Assembly: GCA_030248135.1 (NCBI GenBank)
Contig: JASANC010000080.1
Location: 1 to 64,000, forward strand
Direction: 5' to 3'
DNA: 64,000 nucleotides
Source of the DNA: Theristus sp. LFF4_11
Taxonomy: Eukaryota > Nematoda > Chromadorea > Monhysterida > Xyalidae
In this document: positions 35,589-46,249 of the stretch, piece by piece
Layout of the letters: each line of letters starts with the position of its first letter
How positions within the stretch are numbered: the first letter of the stretch is position 1
Made by a program: the position numbers and the translations under genes
The notes under the pieces: model-generated
What the model was told of the DNA's origin: nothing
Databases searched by the model: none
Seen by the model: only the letters and a program-made list of their open reading frames with translations

Positions 35589-38500
35589 ATGTTGCAATTT
35601 ATGAAAATGTTTCCACCGGTGCTAGTCGTGTTCACAGTTAGCTGCGCAGGTAACTGTCAATTTTTTAACTTTTTTCATAAACAATTCCACAAATTCGTCA
35701 TTCTAATTTTTAATAAAATTATTTCATCCACTAGTGGTTGCTGCCCAATCCGTGGATGAAGCGGCGATTGCAAAGCAGATCGAAGGCATCCACAGTGAGT
35801 GTTTTCGTCGCTTTTTTATGCAGGATTTTCATTCAAATTTTAAAATTGTATTCCTTGTTTTGTTATTTTTGTCTTGAGAGTGTTGTGTTCGTTGTTGTTT
35901 GCATCGTTGGTTGTGTGTTTTTATTTCGTTTCGCTGACCTCTCGTTGCTCCATCTACAGTCCAACTCTAAATTATAGGCAAATTAAAAACAGCTGATTGG
36001 TTGATGCATGCATTCTGTGCAGGCATAGTTGTAGGAGTGGGGCGGAGTCTGTCCGTGCACAGAAAGCACTCATGCACGTGCATCACCAACCAATCAGCTG
36101 AATTGCCTATAATCTAGAGTTTGATTGTAACATTTTAAAATCTTGCCCGACCACAGAGGCGTTCCGCGGCAGCATCAAACTGGTGCCACTGGTCGGTCAG
36201 GCGACCGAGCACGAGCTGCCATCGGCCCGTTCGTTGAACTGCGACTTTGCACACGCCTGCCGCTGGCACAACGCGCACGAGACGGACAACTTCGACTGGC
36301 AACTCGCCAAGGGCGAACCGGACCGCTCGCGCTGGTCGATCGCGACGCTCAGCGCCTCTGTTCCCGGTTGCGTTTTGGTTTTTTTCTGTTTTTTTTTCGA
36401 AGTAACATCGGTGGATGTGCTTTTTTAATCTAAATCGTTCCGTCTGCAGTACCATTATTATTAATGCTTACGCGACCCTGTGTTTTGAAACTGATGGTGG
36501 TTTTTTGATGACTTTGTTGATGAACATTTACACGTTCATGTTTGCGACAGTTTGGGACAAGAACACAAGTTGCTTGTTTCTTGTCCATTTTTGCGCGATC
36601 ATACGAATCCATTTCTCCAGACATTTTTACATTTTACAAACCTCTCCAGAAGCGCCATTTCTCCTGGCCGCCAGTCCACCGCGACTGCATCGATTCGACA
36701 ACGTCCAGCTGATCAGCAACACCATCGGCTGTCAGGCGACCGATGGGCAACTGACGTTTCGCCATTGGCAGTCACGAGCGCGCGGGTGCGAGTTGCGAAA
36801 AACTTTTTTTGCCATTTTTCTGTTTTTTTTGACTTCATTCAACCAGACAGCAACAGAGAGACGCTTCGCTTCAGATGCAAAAAAACGATGTTGTTAAACT
36901 TTTTCATGCAGAAGTTTTGGTGTGCCCCAACTTGCCGTTTGTGTTCGAGATCCGACCGACAACGCCGTTCGCATGTGTCACTCCGTTGCGCATAATTCAG
37001 AGCAGTCGAAAGTCACCGTCAACATTGCCGGTCCGATTTGGAATAAATTTCAGGTACAAACGAACGAACAATAATTGTTGGCAATATTTTTTGCCAAGAT
37101 GAACTCAGAAAAGCGTACAGACGTCGTCGAATAGAGTAGTTTTCTCTGTTATTAAATGACGTGAACGCACTGACAGTAGTCAGTATTACCCAGACCACGA
37201 ACGGTGACACAATCCTACTTTATAAACAAACAATTTTAAAGACCCGGCTGCAATTTCGGTTGTCTGTTTTGTCATTCAGCTCGTCATCGTAGCGTCGAAC
37301 ATGATCAACAGTCCCGAGGGGGGTTTCGTTGCCATTGACGACATTGAATACGAGGCAGAGATCGCATCAACGCCAAAGGACTGTGGTACTGGCGTATTGT
37401 TTTTTTGGTGGTGTATGTTTGAAACCTCAAGGCCCATTTATACCTGACGCATGCAGACGTACGTCGACGTATGAACGGTAGGTAGTATGCAACAACACAA
37501 GGCCTGATGTGACGTGACGTGCCGTGCATGCATAATGTCTGGAACGGTAGTATGCAAAAACACGGCACCTGACGTGACGTGCCGTATGCGCAGACGTCAG
37601 GTATGAACGGGCCTTTACAAACAGAAACAAAATGTTTGCAACATGTATGGAAATGTACCCTTTTCCACAACTCCCACAGCATTCCTGTATCGACAAATGG
37701 AGTACAATGCGACGAACTCGGTGACCTCCGGACGAAGTCGCCCGAGCGTCTCTGTGCCGGTCGTGAAAGTGACACGGCAACGACGCAAACAACAACAGCG
37801 CCCGCCGAATCCAAACTCATTCTTGCAACGCCAACTCCAACGTTACCAGCAGTCTCCTCAGCACCACACTCCGGCACCACCCCCACCGGCGCCTCGACGC
37901 CGCGGACGCGTCATTCCGGAGTCCGAGATTCTCAGTCAAATTGCGGAATTTCAAAATCGACAGAATGCCGTGCGTCCACCGCCGCAGTCGCAGCGCCGAC
38001 GTACGTTGACGCCCCGCGATACTGTGCCGCTGCCGTTGCCGTCGCCACGCAGTCGCCCGAATGACCGCGTGCTTTCGCAGCCTCCCGCCAGTGTGCAACC
38101 TGGCGACAAATTGACACAATCGTGCAATCAGTTGACCTGCCACTTTCGAGAATCCGGTGTGCCCCACTGCAGATTGTTGTTTTGACTTTCTTTCGTTGTC
38201 GAGTTGTAAATCGAAACCTGCCTTTTGCAGGAAATTTCTGCCATTACGAGCCGATTGGTGACGGTGCGAAAGGGCTTGGTCGGTCGATCGGTTGGCAGTT
38301 GGTCACTGGCAAAACGAATCTCGCAAATCCGCTCACTGGCATTCGGCGTGACCCCGAGGGATCGACAAGTAAGCAATTTTAACAATATCATTTTTTTGGT
38401 GCTGCGACTCAATGCGTCTGCATCGATCCGCCTCCACAGCAGTGCCTGCGTGCACAGAATGCAATAACTGCACGTGTGTGCGCAACCAACCAATTCGCTG

Positions 38501-40257
38501 GTTGTATTTATTAGCTACGATGCGCTGTATTCAGGGACATGTTCTTCTACATGCAATTCTTGAACAGAACTATTTTTCCAGCGGGTCTATTCGCCGTGGC
38601 CGAGCTGCCCGACCGCGGCCAGGTTGGCGTGGAGCCTGACTTGCGTTACGTGCTCGAATCACCGTTGGTCGACTTTCGGTTCGCTACGCTGTTCTGTTGT
38701 TCATTGCGCCGCTTTTTCGTTTTGACAGCTTCGCGTCAAACTATGTACCGTATTACCTCTATTAACCCCCCCCCAAATTAAACCCCCCCCCAAAATAAAC
38801 CCCCACCCCCTCGACAAGTTTCCAAATAATCCCCCCCCCCCCAAAAAATAATCCCCCATGGGGGATTATTGAAACCTGTTTGAAACACATACCCAGCGAA
38901 TTCAGTGGCTGGTTGCAGTGAAAATGATGAAATTGTGCTACCAAAGGCCCCAAATGGATGAGTTAATGGTAATTTCATTACAAAAGGCTGTTGTAAAAGA
39001 AAATTTCTATGTAGAATAGAAGTTTCTGCGACTTCCTTCCTGCCATGGAAGGTATTTTTGCAATTTTGCCCACTCCTAAAAATGGTTTCCAAATAAACCC
39101 CCCCCCAAAATAAAGCCCCCCCCCAAAAAATAAACCCCCACCCCCAGAAGTCGCTGAAGAAATAAACCCCCATGGGGGTTTATTTGAGGTAATACGGTAT
39201 TTCTTTCTATTTTGGTTCCAAGACTCAATGCGCGCATATAGATTGGTAAACAGCAGCATGAATGACGCGGGAATTCAAATTTTGGCAAAACGACACGAGT
39301 TCCCTGAATCGGGCTGGGTTACTTTAATTGGCAATTTTGAATTACCGCAAAAGATTGAAACTAGTCTTCTTTCTGCACCTGCAAACGTATTGAGTCGCTG
39401 AATTTAACAATCGATAATTAGCAAACACAACGGCAAGATTTCTTCCATTCTCATATCCGGTTTGCAGGCAGTCAGTGCTGTTGTTGTTCTACGAGTACGT
39501 GGCGACCGACGGCGTGGCGATGATGGTGTGCATCGATGACGAACTCAACGACTGTCCGCACGTTGGCGAGCCGCTCAGCAGACGGTTGGTGCAACGCCGA
39601 TGGAAGGAACGCCTAGTGACGCTGCCGCCCGGCAAATACAAGGCGAGCGGTTTTTTTGTTTTTTAACAAAGGGCAGTCCTAGTCTGAAGACTTTTTGTTT
39701 TTTAGCAAAGTGCAGTCCTAGTCTGAAGACAGTGCACTATGTTATGGATACGGTAATGTTGAATCGTGGACAAACGGGCGCGCACGGATAGATATAAGAC
39801 ACGCACAACTTCTGTGATATCGCATCTGTGCACACTGCGCATGTGCGGTTTTCTTTGTGCATGTGCAACATCCCAGTGTTTTGTCGTTAGACTAGGACTT
39901 TGTCCATCTCATGTTCTGGTCTATAGTCTACCCACAGACCTGAGTTTCTTGGTCTCCGCGTGTTGCACTTTTTTCTAGTGAGCAGACAACCAAAACGTGA
40001 CTGAGCGCAACGAGAGCTGATTGGGCGTCAACCAATCTTGTTTCAAATTGTGCGTGATTGTTTCAAAATTTTATCTATGGTTGAATTTACCGAATGGGAT
40101 TCAACTGCAACTTTTCTCAGCTGATTTTTTCCTTCACCAGGTTCGCTTCGTGGTGCAGTACGACGGCATGGAGATGTATAATGCAGGGCAGATTGGCCTG
40201 TGGAACGTTCGACTGTACAGAGACGAATCATTTCTGCTGCAAGAGAAACAGTGCTGA
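35589..40257 (+). CDS. Secreted protein with two MAM domains (paralogue A)
   Basis: Predicted secreted protein of 572 residues. Exons: 35589-35649, 35735-35794, 36157-36366, 36650-36785, 36912-37053, 37280-37385, 37680-38156, 38231-38368, 38582-38678, 39468-39642, 40141-40257. A signal peptide (FPPVLVVFTVSCA) is followed by MAM domain 1 (about residues 69-238): LNCDFAHACRW, DNFDWQLAKG, then VTVNIAGPIWNKFQ and GGFVAIDDIEY. A 150-residue basic, Pro/Gln/Arg-rich linker (one exon) leads to MAM domain 2 (about 390-572; LTCHFRESG, GWQLVTG). MAM domains mediate extracellular adhesion and oligomerisation. The last residue is Cys. Intron 10 appears to start with GC (AAG|GCGAGC), because both paralogues splice at this codon. 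Exon 5 is open in two frames; only the one used here joins both neighbours. Confidence 0.85.
35957..36130. repeat. MITE family R2 in MAM-A intron 2
   Basis: ACAGTCCAACTCTAAATTAT on the left is mirrored by ATAATCTAGAGTTTGATTGT on the right; inner CAGCTGATTGGTTG and CAACCAATCAGCTG. Confidence 0.72.
37430..37615. repeat. MITE family R5 (palindromic) in MAM-A intron 6
   Basis: AGGCCCATTTATACCTGACG and ACGTCAGGTATGAACGGGCC are inverted ends. The interior repeats TGACGTGACGTGCCGT and GGTAGTATGCAA. Other copies: 44078, 57391, 63351. Confidence 0.75.
38748..39197. mobile_element. TA-flanked MITE with C-rich arms in MAM-A intron 9
   Basis: Ends CCGTATTACCTC and GAGGTAATACGG are flanked by TA on each side. 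The arms contain runs of AAACCCCCCCCCAAAATAAA and perfect hairpins around CCCCCATGGGGG. Confidence 0.78.
39205..39412 (+). repeat. MITE family R1 copy in MAM-A intron 9
   Basis: GGTTCCAAGACTCAATGCGC at the left and CGTATTGAGTCGCTGAA at the right, with GACGCGGGAATTCAAAT inside. Confidence 0.72.
39650..39905. repeat. Short tandem duplication and MITE family R13 copy in MAM-A intron 10
   Basis: A unit of about 40 bp with GCAGTCCTAGTCTGAAGAC is present twice at 39650-39732. From 39709, AGTCCTAGTC...CAGTGCACT and the mirrored TTAGACTAGGACTT near 39900 form R13 ends. Confidence 0.55.
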
Positions 40258-40579
40258 ACTGATCACTTTCTTTGCTTATCCCTAGTCGCCTTTGCACATC
40301 ATGTTTACAATCTTAGAGACCATATCCATTGATCCATTTTTGTTACCCATCCACTTGATTTATGTTGCACAAAAAGATAACCAAATGTTGCATGCGTTCA
40401 TTGGAATAGAACAACAATCTTCAAAACACTAGAAAAACTCATGCGCCATTTCAAGCGCCAAATTTTGTACAAGACCAACAAAATACATAAGGCAGTAAGA
40501 AACAACACGCAAATGCAAAAAGCGGCTCTCAAATAGAAGAAACATAGCGCGGTGATTCCGTTGTGCTTGCGATCAGTGT

Positions 40580-43500
40580 TCATTTGACAAAGACCGGCCG
40601 TTTCAATGTCACCGGCCAAGGCAAACGCTTTGGTCCATCCGGATAGTCGTGTATCTCCAATCGCCACTGCATTCGATACACGACCACACAGCCACGCCAC
40701 GCGCGAGCCTCCGTGCTCCCACCGCAGTATTCTTGGTCGGCGTCCGTCGGCATCACGTTTATTATCGGCCCACTGCTTCGTGTGAACGTCAGCGTGATCA
40801 CTGTTTATAGTCGGACTGGGTAATTTCGGGCATTAGCTGATTGGCTGGCGCGTCAGCGTGAAGCGCGAAATTCAAAACGCATTTTGTTTTTCTTTTAACT
40901 TGTCGATTTTTGACTGTTTGTGTGGATGAATAAAGGGATTTTTGATGGAATAAACTTGGTTTTGAATTATGGGATGCATACAAAATAAAATCAGAAATTT
41001 TTATGGCGATTTTTTTTGAAAAAAAGATTGCCGCCGACGTCGCTTTGCCAGTTCCTCAAAAAGTTGCTGCTTTTGTTTTTTATGCATCCCATAATTCAAA
41101 ACAAAGTTTATTCCGTCCAAAATCCCTATATTCATCCACACAAACACTCAAAAATCGACAATTTCAAAAAACAAAATGCGTTTTGAATTTCGCGCTTCAC
41201 GCTGACGCACCGGCCAATCAGCTAATGCTCGAAATTATCCAGTCCGACTATACACTGTCAAACTCTAAGGGCGCATTCATGTTGCAGCATTTAGTGACCG
41301 CACAGCTGTGTTAAAACATGAATGCGCCTTAAATTATAGGCAATCCAGCTGATTGGTTGGTGATCGCTAGTTGATGTTTTGCTACATAGTTCTGCAGCAA
41401 TTTTGAATTGCCACATAACGATTGAAACTAGTTTCTTTTCTAACGTCTGCACACACACGAACACATTGAGTCGCAGAATCTACAAAAAAATGACACTGCG
41501 GTCTAAAGCGTACGGTCGATGAATTGCGCCATCGAATCCACGGTCCCTTTGTGCGGCCATACAAGCGCAGCATTTACGTTCGCTCCGTGCTCTTGAATAT
41601 CGGCCGCTAATTGCGTAAAGTTGAGTTTGTCGCTGACGGTGCCGTGGTCGGTTTCGAGCGCCTGACCGCGTGCACTCGACAAATTGCGAAACTTGTTCAA
41701 ATCGCCAATTCTGATCGGCGGAAATGTCCAGTCTGTCGAGTAATAGTAATCATCGTGCGCGTCGATTTCGTCCGTTCGCTCGTAAACCGCAGTGTCGTTC
41801 GTCATCAGGTAGGTCCAATGGCTGCGGTCGTGCACCAAGATTTTTCCATCTTTTATCCAGCACTTTGCGTTGCTGTAGCACGCTGGAAACCCGAATGTAA
41901 CATAGTAGCTCGACATTTTTTACGTGGTTTTTTACCTGTGCCGTTTCAACAGCATAAAAAGCAAACAACTGAGATTAGCTACTCTACAAATTTGTTGAGC
42001 TAAAAAAGGAGCAGTTTGCTTAAGCCTCTGCGTGATCAAATCATTGAGCTGCTGCACGCAAACTGTGGCTCTATCGCAAATAAATCATTGTGTACCAAAT
42101 ATAGCTCAACAAATTTGCTGAGTAACATACGAACCAGAATGAACGGTCTTCAAAGGAAAAACTTTATACGAAAATGTTGCCTGGGCACGCACACTGCGGC
42201 GTGTTGCGCGGGCACAGGTCCAAGAGGAATATTTTGATGAGTCCCGGTGGGTCTGACGATTTCTTTGCATCAACGGGGCTTCCACTAAACATGAACGGTG
42301 TAATTGCAACTTGATACAGTTCCGGACTGAACACGTTGCGCTTTGTTGTTTTGTAACACAGGAATGTTGCACAGTGACAAACAAAACAAACACGCGCCAC
42401 GTCGACATCTAATAAAAGCAGCGCACGTATCAGCGATCATGCAGTGCAAAACTGTTTTTTCTAACCGGAGTGTATTGTTTTGCGACTGCGTTTTGGTATT
42501 TATTTTCATACGCAGCGGCAATTTGACCAATTTGCATTAAAAAAGTTCATTCGTGCATAAACCACCACATTAGCGGCACAACTTTGCATCAGAAACTGCA
42601 CCTGATGTCACCACTCACAGGTCGCGCTCTTCATGAACAAAAAAACGGACAAAAACGGCGCGACAAACTCGAGTTCAAGCCGCGGATCTGCGACGCTGAA
42701 TGTGAGATACGTTCGTTCCGTCATCTGGATGGGTGCGGCTCGTTGGACGGTCCGCAAGTGAACGTCGAAACTCCACTGCGCCACGCAATTCAGACACCAG
42801 CCGGTGCCTCCGCTCAAGGTTGTCTGACCGGTGATGCGAGACGTTTTTTTGAACATCGGCAGCACAAATTGTTTGTAGTTTATTGCTGAGAAATTGAGAG
42901 AAACATTGTATCGCTGAAATGAGACTTGAAACTGTGGTGTTATTTTTTCGTCTTTCATACAGTGTACAGTATGTTTGTTTTTCACTGTCACTTTTTTCCG
43001 CAGAATACAGAGCTTGCGAAAGAAGACAAAACGGGATCGGAGTTGCAAGAAAACACATTTACCTCTCACAAATGGAGATGATTTCAACCAAACACGACAC
43101 ATTCGTTCTTCTTATACTGTAATTCCAAAATTTCGCATATGCTCTGTATTCTGCGAAAAGGTGACACGGGTTTTTAAACGAACTTCACGTTTTCAAAATT
43201 TACTTGATGCAACAGTCCATCGATTTTGTTGTATCGCCAGGTGCCAGCCGAACTCAACGCCGTGTGCCTTGAAAATATGTCGTTGCGAATATGTTTTAAA
43301 AAACCGCTGTTTAGTTAAAACGAATGAAACGCTGGGAAAAGAGAAACGTTGAGCAGACAACCGCACATGCCTGAATAAAATCGAGTTTCTCAATCGCCCA
43401 GTCCTTGGCGATGTCGAACGTGCGCTCTTCTAAGTTGCACATCTCCGTTGGGTTGCCAACGTTTATGAGCGCATCTGGCCATGGCCACTTGTAGGTCGCT

Positions 43501-43699
43501 GCAAAAATTCCTCACTGTTTTTTTCTGATCTTTTGTGTAAGTCTTGCTCGGCAGACCAAGCAGTCTGTTTTGTAACAATGTTGCATGTTCATACAAACAA
43601 GCACACACGCGCATACATACGATACGAGATCACTGAAACAGCGTGCGTGCGCGCGTGTGTGCGTGCGTGCGTGCGTGTGTGGGTGCGTGCGTGCGTGGG

Positions 43700-43760
<61 letters not shown>

Positions 43761-45996
43761 GTTTGTGACCATGCAACATTATTCTGTTGTGACAAAAATG
43801 CAGTGTCGCCAGGATTAGGTTTAGCGGCACACCCAGCACTCTGTGCCGCAAAGTTGCACAAGAAAAAAAATTCACAAACGTCTGGTTTTGTCTTGATCAC
43901 CGCGCAACGTTACATGGTCAATGATCAACGTCAACACCCAATCATTTGGCGGCGGCGGTTCTTGTTGATCAGCACTTGTAACACGAACATATTTCACGTT
44001 GACCACCAGTTGCACGGAATCCACGTTTCTGATGGAGAAACATTGCGAGTGACATACGATTAGTAGGTTTGTTTTAAGGCCAGTTCATGCTGACGTATAC
44101 AATGTAGCTATACATATGCTGACTTATCACCGTATGTCAAAGGAAGGCACGTCTCCACGGACGATATCATTCAATAACACGACGTAACGTGCCGTCCCCG
44201 TCTGTATGGACGATAGTGTGCGAGACCCAAAGTGCCGTGCCGTATTCGCATACGTCAGTATGAACAGCTGTAGTGGACAAATCTAACATCAGTTTCAATT
44301 CAGAGTCGCCAATCTCCGGGTGCGTTTGTTGTTTTTGGAGTTCTTGTTGCTGTTTCACGCAGTCAATCTCGTTCGGCAGTTTCAGTCGAAACGTCAGCGC
44401 TGCACGCATTCTGCACCGTAATGCGCTGCCGCCGAATGGGCAGCCGCTCTAAAAACAAAAGCAACACTTTCTTCAAAATGATGATCTGACCGCTAACTGA
44501 TGATGGAATGCAATCTCCCTATGATGTGATCGTCCAATTGCAGTATCATCGGTTCCAAGTGTCCCGAAAAAACGCTTTTAATTACGATATTTTGTTTTCG
44601 TCTGCACACGGATGGATAACAAAACGAACCCAATTAGTCGGCGGTGTCCAGTTAACTTCCAGTTGATGTTTCGTGAACTCCACTTGGAAATAATCCGCTG
44701 AAAAAAAATCACAGCTCTCTTTCCCGTGTCGCCTTAGATGTTTATCATAAACGTTTCCACTACAATATTTGCGGGATAATTTGTTCTTTCAATCATTTCT
44801 TCATCTTCATTTGTTTTTAGCGTCGTTTTTAGCGCCGAATACGTATTTTTCTTATTGGCTGTTTTCCACCGTGTATTTCCACTCAACCTCATGGTTTTCT
44901 GAACTGCTCAACTGAACGAATTTCGAAAACAAATACACAAAAGCGAAACTCACAGATTTTATCTTTCATCCAATCGGCGTCATAGATTTGCCAATAAAAG
45001 CGCACGGTTTTGCCTTGATCCAAGTCACGAAAATGCTCAGATAGCACTGATTCGTTGGAAATCATCTGAAAATAAAAAAAAAACTTTAAAAAAACCATCG
45101 AATCTATGGCAGAAAAAACCCTTCTCCACGATTCGCCCATATACCGACCCATTCGTGAGTGCCCGGCCTGAAGCTTTCGGTGTCGTTGGATGCCTCGATT
45201 TCCCAGTACGCACGAGCTTTTTTCCACTCGGCATGATTTGTTCTTTCGTGTGGACTTTTTTCTGTAAAACAGACGGAGAAAACTTTACTATAGCATGTTT
45301 ATTTGAATGTCTCGGACCGAAATGATGTCATGAACTTGGCATTGGTATGGTTCAACCGTTCCGCCGAAAAATGTATGCAACCCTTTTGGTTGAGGCATGC
45401 TGAAATTTCTGCTGTCTGTCACCGAAAAGAAAAGTTGGCCAACAAATGTTACCAAGGCAAAGACCAAGACCGTCTTGGTGAGATTCTTGGTGACCATCTT
45501 GGTCAACTTTGTTTCCATTATTGGTGCCCGACGTTTCATAAACTCCGCTTCACCAACCGTTACAGTGTTCAGTGCCGTTTGCAAGCAGCGTACAGACACG
45601 CGGAAACCGAATGCCCAGATCGCACGTCATTTTGTTCGCGTCGTAATACGGCAGAAAATACTGGGCGTCGTGTTCGTTGTCGCAGAAAATTGTCGTTCTT
45701 GGTATGGACTCGTTGTAGAGCTCGAGCGTTTTCAGGAGCACCTGTGCACAATTTCCATAAACATGACTAGAGTGACTGAACTGCTGAACTGCCGAAAAAC
45801 CAATTATGTTTTCGCTTTAACGGTTGTGTAGCAAGGTCACATATTTTATTCAGAAAAATCCATCGCCACAATCGATTCACGCAAATTTGGATGCAAAAAA
45901 AATCCTTGACCGCACCGTCAGTTTGCCCGGATCTGGAATTGCGAAAGGCGAAAAAAAGATCACCAGCAGCAGCGCCGACCAACAGAAGAGAGACAT
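40580..45996 (-). CDS. Unrecognised secreted cysteine-rich multi-domain protein D
   Basis: Not recognised. Reading from 45996 downward, exons are 45996-45916, 45741-45558, 45399-45318, 45254-45149, 45065-44954, 44697-44630, 44448-44288, 44028-43938, a poorly bounded one from 43840, 43498-43371, 42913-42711, 42326-42193, 41882-41514 and 40800-40580. A signal peptide (MSLFCWSALLLVIFFSPFA) precedes a Cys-rich N-terminal part (VCTLLANGTEHCNACLNQKGC). The rest looks like repeated beta-rich units, each with a pattern of Cys, a few residues, then an aromatic-hydrophobic strand: GKTVRFYWQIYDADWM, NWSGCPFGG...RAALTFRLKL, GWCLNCVAQWSFDVHL, RGCVVVYRMQWRLEI. Several N-glycosylation sites. Most junctions fit in phase; the step from 43840 to 43498 does not, and the acceptor at 45254 is poor. 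The first Cys motif is shared with gene E. Confidence 0.6.
40806..41253. mobile_element. Long-inverted-repeat MITE in the last intron of gene D
   Basis: TATAGTCGGACTGG at the left and CCAGTCCGACTATA at the right begin arms of roughly 180 bp, including GCATCCCATAATTCAAAAC and its complement. The target is probably TA. Confidence 0.8.
41255..41375. repeat. R4 MITE nested inside a half R2 MITE
   Basis: The R2 end ACTGTCAAACTCTAA is interrupted at 41273 by GGGCGCATTCATG...CATGAATGCGCCT and resumes as TAAATTATAGGCAATCCAGC. TAA is repeated on both sides of the insert, so it is the target duplication. Confidence 0.75.
41397..41482 (+). repeat. MITE family R1, 3' half
   Basis: TTTTGAATTGCCACATAACG, then CACATTGAGTCGCAGAATC. 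Confidence 0.6.
41977..42126. repeat. Palindromic MITE in a gene D intron
   Basis: ACAAATTTGTTGAGCTA and TAGCTCAACAAATTTGCTGA form inverted ends. Confidence 0.6.
43644..43759. repeat. GCGT tetranucleotide microsatellite
   Basis: Over 25 nearly perfect units, in an intron of gene D near its unresolved junction. It is open in several frames on both strands, which is a repeat artefact. Confidence 0.95.
44078..44278. repeat. MITE family R5, diverged copy in a gene D intron
   Basis: CAGTTCATGCTGACGTATAC and GCATACGTCAGTATGAACAG at the ends; AACGTGCCGT inside. Confidence 0.6.
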
Positions 45997-46249
45997 GATG
46001 ACACAAACGGACGGCGCTTGGGAAGCTCAGGAGAAAGTGAACAGTGTTTCCTTTCTGCAGAATAAGGAAATTCACTTTTGGAATGAAAAAAATAGCAATT
46101 GACCAATTTCGCTATCACCAAAATGACCAACTGAAAAGTCGCTCTGCAGTGAACGGATTCAAAAAAAGCGCCATTCTTTTCATTTGTGTGCGTCTTTTCC
46201 AATCCCTGAAACTATCTGTGATAGCGAATGCACCGATCAAGTTATCATC
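45997..46249. promoter_or_regulatory. Shared upstream region of divergent genes D and E
   Basis: Only 253 bases separate the start codons of D (minus) and E (plus), so both promoters must lie here or overlap. No clear TATA element was picked. Confidence 0.45.

Noticed and set aside
36875..37102. Alternative reading of MAM-A exon 5 (VLVCPNLPFVFEIR...)
   Set aside because: The frame looks protein-like but does not join the next exon; the frame giving VTVNIAGPIWNKFQ joins both sides and fits the MAM pattern.
37305..37886. A 193-residue minus-strand open frame
   Set aside because: It runs through the palindromic R5 MITE and the opposite strand of MAM-A exons; repeats of CVHYL-type sequence come from the MITE.
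43533..44063. Overlapping open frames on both strands of Cys/Val/Arg and His/Ala/Thr/Arg repeats
   Set aside because: They are translations of the GCGT microsatellite, which is stop-free in all frames; no protein meaning.
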